A stretch of DNA of 64,000 nucleotides from Hepsetus odoe. Taxonomy: Eukaryota; Chordata; Actinopteri; Characiformes; Hepsetidae. Under the pieces are notes generated by a model that worked only from the letters and a program-made list of their open reading frames with translations, ran no database searches and was not told the origin of the DNA. Position numbers and translations under genes: made by a program. Shown piece after piece: positions 57,837-64,000 of this stretch. The stretch is taken from positions 30,832,138 through 30,896,137 of the forward strand of contig CM029368.1 in the NCBI GenBank assembly GCA_017165825.1. Direction: 5' to 3'. Numbering within the stretch: position 1 is the first letter of the stretch; each line of letters opens with the position of its first letter.

Positions 57837-57884
57837 TATAAGTTACCTTTTTTATGTGACAGAAGAGCACAAAAAATGTAAGAT

Positions 57885-60800
57885 CTATTTTTTTAGAAGG
57901 AGAAGAATAAGACCTGTTTGTGGATCTTTCACACATCTTTCTATTAGCTGCAAGTATGTGAGATTTTCTTGTGTGTTGGGGTCGAAGAAGCCCTTGGTGT
58001 CGTCACCAGGATCAGAAAGGATCTGGTTCATTTCTTCATCAAAATATCCTCTCTGATAGGCAACTTCCACAGGCACACGATGGCTGTACACTGGATCAAT
58101 AATTCCCCCAGTAGCAATCTGAGCTTCCAGAAGACGAATGCCATGATCTTTGACAATGAGATCCTTTTTCAGGGCCTGGAAGAGGGAGATGGTGTTTCCT
58201 GTGTGAGGATCAGTGTAGCCAGTGACTGCCCTCTCTGCAGAGAGGAGTTTGTTCTTCCATTCGGACCCCACAACTCTCTGATCCACGGCCTCGTCTACTG
58301 AGAGTTTTTTGTTCTTCACTGGATCAATCACAAATCCAGTAGCAGCCTGAGCTTCTAGTAAAACCAGTGAAGTTCCAGGAGTCAGAAGTCCTTTGGATTT
58401 GGCTTCATAGATGCTCATAATTTGCTTTGTTGACTCCACTTTTACTCCAGCAATGCAATTTGTTGCACCAAGATACTTTTGAATCAGCTCAGTTTGACTG
58501 ATTTCTTCATCTGTAATTTCCTTGTTGATTATTTTATTGAGCGTTTCTTTTGATATAATTTTTGATTCAAAAAGCTCACTTGCTGAAACTTGTTTTCTGA
58601 GCCCTTTATATGAATGTTTCTTCGTTGTCACTTCTGTTACTATTGCTGCAACTATTTGTGCAAGTTCCTCCAAGGTTATTTTTCCTGACTTATACTGTTC
58701 AATTAGTTGCATCCTTTTTGTTGTTGACACGTAATTTGACATCAGCACATCCCACAACGACACTCTCAGTCCTTCAAACTTCCCTCCAATATTTACAAGT
58801 GACCTTTCTTTGAGGACAGTTTTTAGTTCCTCATCTGTGTATGTTGTCCTCTCATTATTTTCAGAAACAGCCCAAAGCAGAATGCCTGTGTTGGGATCTT
58901 TGATACACTTCTCACTGAGCTGATGGTAAGTGAGATTTCCTTTAGTGTTTGGGTCAGTATACCATTTTTTATCATCATCAAGGTTCTCAAGAAGCTGACT
59001 CATCTCCTTATCATAACATCCCCGTTTTATGGCCTGACTTGTTGGTAATCGATGGCTGAGGGTTGGATCAATGATTCCTCCTGTAGCAAGTTGAGCTTCT
59101 AAGAGTCGTAGTCCTTGATTTCGGGGTATCAGATCTTTTTTCATAGCTTCACACAAGCATATTTTCTCACCTGTGTATGGATCTGTGAAGCCAGTAACAG
59201 CTTGCTCAGCTAGTAGTAAGGGTTCAAGTAGATCTGGACCAATAAGTTGGTATTTTGCAGCTTCCTCAACAGAAAAATGCTTGTTTTTTATGGGATCAAT
59301 GATAAATCCTGTTGCTGCCTGAGCTTCAAGTAATATCAAAGCCATATCAGGACTGAGCAGTCCTTTAGTTTTAGCTTCATATATGCTCATTACTGTTTCC
59401 GTTGGAAGAGACTTCACTCCAGCTATAATTCCCGTGCCCCTCAAATAGCTTTGTACTGAATCATGTTGTGATACTTCTTCAAGAGTAGTTTTCCCACCCT
59501 GCATTTCCAGTTGAGTTTGGCTTTCAATGATTCCATAATCAAAAAGCTTTTGCACAGAAACAGGTTTTCTTATGCCCATGACTGTTTGAAGAGTTTCCTC
59601 TCTCTTTTCAAGTTTTGTGATAGTAGTGAGAACGGCATTGATGACGTCTTGAAGTTTTATCACCCTTGATCGGCACTTTTCAATAAAATTCTGCCTTTGG
59701 TCATCTGTAAAATATTCAGAATGAATCAGCTTCCACACAGAAAGAGACTTTCCAGAAAAGCGACCAACTGAAATAGTAACAGTAGTTTTCTCAAAATCCC
59801 TCTTTATGTCAGCATCAGAGAGGATTTCCTCAATTTTTTCTTGCGCATTTCCTTTTTCATTCACTGGTAAAAGAAGGAGTTCTGTGTCTAGATCTTTGAT
59901 GCATCTTGCTGTCATCTCCATGTAAGTTAAATTCTCTTGCGTGTTTGGGTCAAAAAAGCCCTTGGTGTCATCACTTGGATCTGATAGTATCTGGTTCATA
60001 TCGGAATCAAAATATCCCATTGTGTAAGCAACTTCAAGAGGCAAGTGTACACTTGTCAAGGGATCAATTATGCCACCCGTGGCAATTTGGGCCTCAAGTA
60101 AGCGGATACCGTGCTGGTATAGAATGAGATCCTTCTTCATGGCTTGAAAAAGAGACAGGTTTTCACCTGTGTAAGGATCTTTGTAACCAGTTACTGCTCC
60201 CTCAGCTGACAGGAGCTTTTCATATAACTCTGGTCCAATTAATTGCTTTTTTAGGGATTCTTCAATGGTGAGTTTTTGATTGTGAATCGGATCAATAATG
60301 AAGCCAGTGGCAGCCTGTGCTTCCAGAAGACATAGAGCAGTACCAGGGGAAAGCAGGCCCTTTTTCTTAGCCTCATAGATGCTCATTTTCTGACCAGATG
60401 GTTTGACAATCACACCTGCTATGGAGCTGGTTCCTTCTACACACTTTTTCACAGAGTCCATTTGCACAATATCTCTGAGTGCAAGTTTCCTTTCAAGCAA
60501 GTATTTGTATGTTTTTTCATCTATGACGTTCATTTTCAGAAGGTCCAAAATGGAGACATTTTTTCTCAGACCTTTGATGCAGAGATCAGTATTCCTCAGA
60601 ACTTCTTTCTTCTCAATAACTTCCAGAATTATTGTAATGATTTCCTCAATTGTGATTGTCCTTGACATATACCTCTCTGTCAGCTTTTGTCTTCTCTCCT
60701 CAGTTAAATATTCTGAGTTAAAGAGATCCCACAGTGTCACACTCTTGTTGCTGAATCTGCCATATCTCACGGTGACCTGTGTGCCTTGAAACTTCTCTTT

Positions 60801-63131
60801 CATGCTGTCTTGTATTTTGATTCTTTTCCCTTTTCCTTTGATGGGCAAAAGGTGAAGGCCTGTACTGGGGTCAGTGACACATCTGTTCATAAGCTGAAGA
60901 TATGTAAGGTTTTCCTGAGTGTTTGGGTCAAAGAATCCTTTAGTGTCATCTGATGGATCACTCAAAATCTCATTCATCTGAACATCGAAGTACCCCTTTT
61001 TGTAAGCTATATGGACTGGAATTCGATGACTGTTTACAGGATCAATTATACCCCCAGTGGCAATCTGGGCTTCCAACAGACGAATTCCATGATCTTTCAA
61101 GATCAGGTCTTTCTGCATTGCCTGGAACAAAGATATGGTGTTGTTGGTGTATGGATCTTTATAGCCCGTTACTGCTTTTTCAGCTGAGAGTAGTTTTGCA
61201 TGAAGCTCAGGCCCCACGACTCTGGCTTTTACAGCATCATCAACTGAAAATTTCCGATTAGCAATTGGATCGATTATGAATCCTGTGGCTGCTTGGGCTT
61301 CCAGTAGGATGAGTGAAGTCCCTGGTCTTAGCACTCCTTTTTGTCTGGCTTGGTAAATTGACATAGTTTGAGAGTCAGGAAGCAAGACCCCTGCAATGCT
61401 CGTTTTACCTTGTAGGTATATTTGAACAGACTCATCCTCTTTAATATCCTCTACAGTTATATTCCCAGTTTTTAGTTTCTCTAAATCATTCTTGGTAATG
61501 ATATCAGCCTCAGCCAGTTGATCTGCAGTGACTTGCTCCCTGATGCCTTCAAAAATCACATTGGTAGATTTCTCTGAAAGTTTAATAATCTCCAAGATGT
61601 AGGTGATTATAGTGTCAATTGTATGACTTCCCTTTGCGTACTGCTGGAAAATATCTTGCCTTTGCCTTTCTGTGAAGTATTTTGACATCAGCAATTCCCA
61701 AAGTGAAACAGTCATTCCCTTGTAAATTCCACATGTCACTTTAACCTTAACATCTTTGAAAGTTACTTTGGTTTTATAGTCAATGAAGTTATTATTTTGG
61801 CTACTGGTTTCTTCATACAGAGGCAACAATGTAAGGCCAGTGGCAGGGTCAATGACGCAACGATTCATCAGTTGCAGATATGTAAGATTGTCTTTTGAGT
61901 TTGGATCAAAGAAGCCTTTGGTATCATCTCCAGAATCTTCAAGGGTGGCATTCATGCCCTCATCGAAGAAGCCTCTTCTGTATGCAACATCTACAGGAAC
62001 TCTGTGGCTGTTTACTGGATCAACAATTCCACCTGTGGCAATTTGCGCCTCCAGCAAACGGATGCCATGATCTTTCACAATTAGGTCTTTGGACAAAGCC
62101 TGAAACAATGAAATTGTTTCTCCAGTATATGGATCCTTGTAGCCAGTGACAGCACGTTCTGCTGCAAGCAGTTTTCTGTGATACTCTGGTCCCACAAGTT
62201 TGTTTTTAATGGCATCATCAACACTGAACTTTTGGTTTTTAACAGGGTCGATCATGAAACCAGTAGCTGCCTGTGCCTCCAGTAGTACTAAGGCTGTTCC
62301 AGGCATGATTATGCCTTGCTTCATTGCTTCGTAGATGCTCATTGTCTTATTTGAAGAAAGTACGGCCACACCTGCAATGCTCCCTTTCCCCTCCAGATAC
62401 TCCTTCACAGTTTCTAAGAGCATAACATCCTTTGCTGAGGTCCTGCCTTTTTGTAGGTCATCATATATTTCTTGGTCAATAATTTTTGACGCCAGCAACT
62501 CAGTGGAACTCACGCCCCTACGAAGACCTTTGAAGGTGATTTGCATTGGCAGTAGTAGCAACCCTGTCTGTTTATCCACAAAACACTTCTCCCTTAGAAG
62601 TCGATATGAGAGATTTTCCTGTAAGTTTGGATCATAAAAGATTTGCAGTATATTTTGCTGGTCTGTAAGGATATCTTTATCATAGTGCCCTCTTTCACAT
62701 GCTTTCTCCTCTGAAATATGGCATTCCTCAACAGGGTCATAAATGCATCTAGTTGCGACCTGTGCTTCAAGCAACCTGAGCCCATGATCTTTTGGTATGA
62801 CATCTTTCTGTATCGCTTGGAATAATGAGATTTGTTGGTTGGTATAAGGATCTATGTAGCCCTTTCTAGCCTTTTCTGCAGATTGCAGTTTTTCCTTCAA
62901 CTCTGGTCCCACAATGCCTTCCTTGACAGCATCTTCAACTGAGAGTTTTTTGTTGTTAAGGGGGTCAATGATTCCCTCAGTTGCAGCCTGGGCTTCTAAA
63001 AGGGCCAAACATGTTCCTGATTTTAGTAGCCGTTTTTTAAAAGCTTGGTATATGCTAATGGTCTCATTTGACTTGTCAAGAAACACCCCAGCCACTGCCC
63101 CTTGAGCTCGTCCATTTTCCTGAGGTGGCAT
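57885..63131 (-). CDS. eppk1: Epiplakin-like plakin-repeat protein, six modules
   Basis: Epiplakin is a cytolinker built only of plakin repeats that bind keratin and other intermediate filaments. A single 5.2-kb exon encodes 1748 aa. Six modules each begin around (M)SIY(E/Q)A at about residues 27, 263, 589, 914, 1247 and 1571. Each has LLEAQAATGFIIDP, a VTGY(K/T)DPYTG segment, LLEAQIATGGIIDP and DDTKGFFDPNTQENLTYLQL. Modules 2 to 6 are spaced by about 325-333 residues with a linker containing SLW(E/D)L and YF(T)E(R)RQ. The first spacing is only about 236 residues and lacks that subdomain. The first linker (ITFKGLRRGVSSTELLASKI) resembles the first linker of human EPPK1. Human EPPK1 has about 16 modules, so this version is much shorter. 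No actin-binding, spectrin or coiled-coil domain is present, which argues against plectin or desmoplakin. The frame stays open upstream to an acceptor at 63158, so a few more N-terminal residues are possible. Confidence 0.88.
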   Translation of the reverse strand: MPPQENGRAQGAVAGVFLDKSNETISIYQAFKKRLLKSGTCLALLEAQAATEGIIDPLNNKKLSVEDAVKEGIVGPELKEKLQSAEKARKGYIDPYTNQQISLFQAIQKDVIPKDHGLRLLEAQVATRCIYDPVEECHISEEKACERGHYDKDILTDQQNILQIFYDPNLQENLSYRLLREKCFVDKQTGLLLLPMQITFKGLRRGVSSTELLASKIIDQEIYDDLQKGRTSAKDVMLLETVKEYLEGKGSIAGVAVLSSNKTMSIYEAMKQGIIMPGTALVLLEAQAATGFMIDPVKNQKFSVDDAIKNKLVGPEYHRKLLAAERAVTGYKDPYTGETISLFQALSKDLIVKDHGIRLLEAQIATGGIVDPVNSHRVPVDVAYRRGFFDEGMNATLEDSGDDTKGFFDPNSKDNLTYLQLMNRCVIDPATGLTLLPLYEETSSQNNNFIDYKTKVTFKDVKVKVTCGIYKGMTVSLWELLMSKYFTERQRQDIFQQYAKGSHTIDTIITYILEIIKLSEKSTNVIFEGIREQVTADQLAEADIITKNDLEKLKTGNITVEDIKEDESVQIYLQGKTSIAGVLLPDSQTMSIYQARQKGVLRPGTSLILLEAQAATGFIIDPIANRKFSVDDAVKARVVGPELHAKLLSAEKAVTGYKDPYTNNTISLFQAMQKDLILKDHGIRLLEAQIATGGIIDPVNSHRIPVHIAYKKGYFDVQMNEILSDPSDDTKGFFDPNTQENLTYLQLMNRCVTDPSTGLHLLPIKGKGKRIKIQDSMKEKFQGTQVTVRYGRFSNKSVTLWDLFNSEYLTEERRQKLTERYMSRTITIEEIITIILEVIEKKEVLRNTDLCIKGLRKNVSILDLLKMNVIDEKTYKYLLERKLALRDIVQMDSVKKCVEGTSSIAGVIVKPSGQKMSIYEAKKKGLLSPGTALCLLEAQAATGFIIDPIHNQKLTIEESLKKQLIGPELYEKLLSAEGAVTGYKDPYTGENLSLFQAMKKDLILYQHGIRLLEAQIATGGIIDPLTSVHLPLEVAYTMGYFDSDMNQILSDPSDDTKGFFDPNTQENLTYMEMTARCIKDLDTELLLLPVNEKGNAQEKIEEILSDADIKRDFEKTTVTISVGRFSGKSLSVWKLIHSEYFTDDQRQNFIEKCRSRVIKLQDVINAVLTTITKLEKREETLQTVMGIRKPVSVQKLFDYGIIESQTQLEMQGGKTTLEEVSQHDSVQSYLRGTGIIAGVKSLPTETVMSIYEAKTKGLLSPDMALILLEAQAATGFIIDPIKNKHFSVEEAAKYQLIGPDLLEPLLLAEQAVTGFTDPYTGEKICLCEAMKKDLIPRNQGLRLLEAQLATGGIIDPTLSHRLPTSQAIKRGCYDKEMSQLLENLDDDKKWYTDPNTKGNLTYHQLSEKCIKDPNTGILLWAVSENNERTTYTDEELKTVLKERSLVNIGGKFEGLRVSLWDVLMSNYVSTTKRMQLIEQYKSGKITLEELAQIVAAIVTEVTTKKHSYKGLRKQVSASELFESKIISKETLNKIINKEITDEEISQTELIQKYLGATNCIAGVKVESTKQIMSIYEAKSKGLLTPGTSLVLLEAQAATGFVIDPVKNKKLSVDEAVDQRVVGSEWKNKLLSAERAVTGYTDPHTGNTISLFQALKKDLIVKDHGIRLLEAQIATGGIIDPVYSHRVPVEVAYQRGYFDEEMNQILSDPGDDTKGFFDPNTQENLTYLQLIERCVKDPQTGLILLLLKK

Positions 63132-63265
63132 GTCCTGAAGATTTCTTGCTCCAAAACCTATAAATTGTTAAACAACATCCATCAGTATATTTTTTGTCAA
63201 AAAATATTTTTCAATTAGGCTTTGGTCACGCAACTGGTCATAAGTTTAGATACAAGATAATAAGA

Positions 63266-63267
<2 letters not shown>

Positions 63268-63306
<39 letters not shown>
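63268..63306. repeat. (TA)n microsatellite
   Basis: About 38 bases of pure TA/AT dinucleotide about 110 bases upstream of the epiplakin exon. Confidence 0.95.
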
Positions 63307-63308
<2 letters not shown>

Positions 63309-63389
63309 CTGAGAAAATACAGTCTCCAAAGAATGAGTGTTAGGAAATGTAAAGTGGCGATGTGTGATATATTATTTTATGTTATAGTA

Positions 63390-64000
63390 AACACACTGTG
63401 TGCACAATTATTAGGTAAGAGTATTTTGAGGATTTATTTTAATATCAAACAACCAAGTGCAAAATCAGTCAATCCAAAATGTTCGTAACCGTGAAACCTG
63501 ATTGTTTTACAAAGGACATGTGAGTGTGAAGGGGATGCGCAAATGTGTGCACAATTATTAGGCAACTATTAGTGTGCAGGATTATTATGCAACTAAATGA
63601 AAGATAAAAATGATCAAAATCTTTTCATGCGTTAAAGTCAAAATAATAAACGAAAAAACCTCCAATATAACCATCCTTCCATGGAGTCTGTCAGTTTCTT
63701 GATCTGTTGACTATCAACTTTGTGTAAAGCAGCAGCAACCACATTCCTCTTTAAGGTCTTTACTGGAGAACTTCCATGCATGTGATGAAACATTGTCCTG
63801 CATAGAAATCATGGTCTTCTTGAAAGATGCAAACTTTTCCCTGCTTGAAGAAAGTGTCTCTAAAAACTGGCAGTAGGTTTGGGAGTTGATTTTTAGTCCA
63901 TCTTCAACAGTATTGTGCACACAGTGTATAGTATGCTGAGGGTTTGACAAGAAGTCTAATCCAGAAATCATTTTATTTTTTAGAGGTTTTTTATTTGTAA
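63390..64000 (-). mobile_element. Tc1/mariner-superfamily transposon copy, truncated by window end
   Basis: The reverse frame 63971-63714 reads DGLKINSQTYCQFLETLSSS, then FKKTMISMQDNVSSHAWKF, a match to the second catalytic-acid region (FMQDNAPSHA) of Tc1/mariner transposases. Terminal-type sequence CACACTGTGTGCACAATTAT followed by TAGG lies at 63391, and related TGTGCACAATTATTAGGCAA is repeated at 63545. Substitutions and an early stop suggest decay. Confidence 0.75.

Larger units (their letters stand above)
57091..57884. other. Convergent 3' UTR interval of fbxl6 and epiplakin
   Basis: About 790 AT-rich bases separate two stop codons that face each other. The fbxl6 poly(A) signal is at 57453 (+). 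A reverse-strand AATAAA (TTTATT on +) is at 57831-57836, only about 50 bases beyond the epiplakin stop. No repeat recognised. Confidence 0.5.
63132..64000. other. Upstream flank of epiplakin
   Basis: Contains an acceptor-like TTTATAG ending at 63158 (reverse strand), a (TA)n tract and the Tc1/mariner copy. No upstream exon was identified. Confidence 0.45.

Noticed and set aside
1..64000. CRISPR array, bacterial operon, phage or integron structure
   Set aside because: None is present. The gene structure, introns and repeats are those of a vertebrate nuclear genome.

Overview
The window is vertebrate nuclear DNA, almost certainly from a teleost fish. It has spliced genes with GT-AG introns and vertebrate-specific families (NFAT, SLC52 riboflavin transporters, FBXL6, epiplakin). 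The intergenic and intronic DNA is full of tRNA-derived SINEs, Tc1/mariner remnants and microsatellites, which is typical of fish. I cannot name the species. The gene models below were built by reading exon frames and splice phases by hand. Orthology calls rest on remembered family sequence, not on a search.

Layout: (1) About 1-29.7 kb holds the 3' half of an NFATc3-type transcription factor gene on the + strand. Four exons fit together in phase (6123-6178, 11025-11157, 14075-14695, 28185-28240): the end of the Rel-homology region and the C-terminal transactivation tail. Its large introns carry most of the repeats. (2) 29.7-34.9 kb is intergenic, with a degenerate Tc1-like copy, a composite SINE and a short element with long terminal inverted repeats. 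(3) 34.9-44.4 kb on the - strand holds two tandem riboflavin transporter genes. The slc52a3-like gene (34922-36803, 446 aa) lies downstream of the slc52a2-like gene (41789-44415, 437 aa). (4) 45.4-48.2 kb on the - strand holds an uncharacterised gene of about 760 aa. A second reading frame continues it for about 130 codons, suggesting a frameshift or an unspliced mini-intron. (5) 50.1-50.36 kb is a compact divergent promoter with a ZNF143-like site and a CCAAT box. (6) 51.1-57.1 kb on the + strand is fbxl6 (579 aa in nine coding exons). (7) 57.9-63.1 kb on the - strand is a single-exon epiplakin gene with six plakin-repeat modules, convergent with fbxl6. (8) 63.39-64 kb is a Tc1/mariner copy cut by the window edge.

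The genes do not form one pathway. FBXL6, SLC52A2 and EPPK1 lie in the same region of human chromosome 8q24.3, so the right half looks like conserved synteny. Human SLC52A3 (20p13) and NFATC3 (16q22) are elsewhere. The most distinctive items are the uncharacterised gene head-to-head with fbxl6, the side-by-side slc52a2/slc52a3 pair with a differing intron, and the SINE family with two interchangeable tails.
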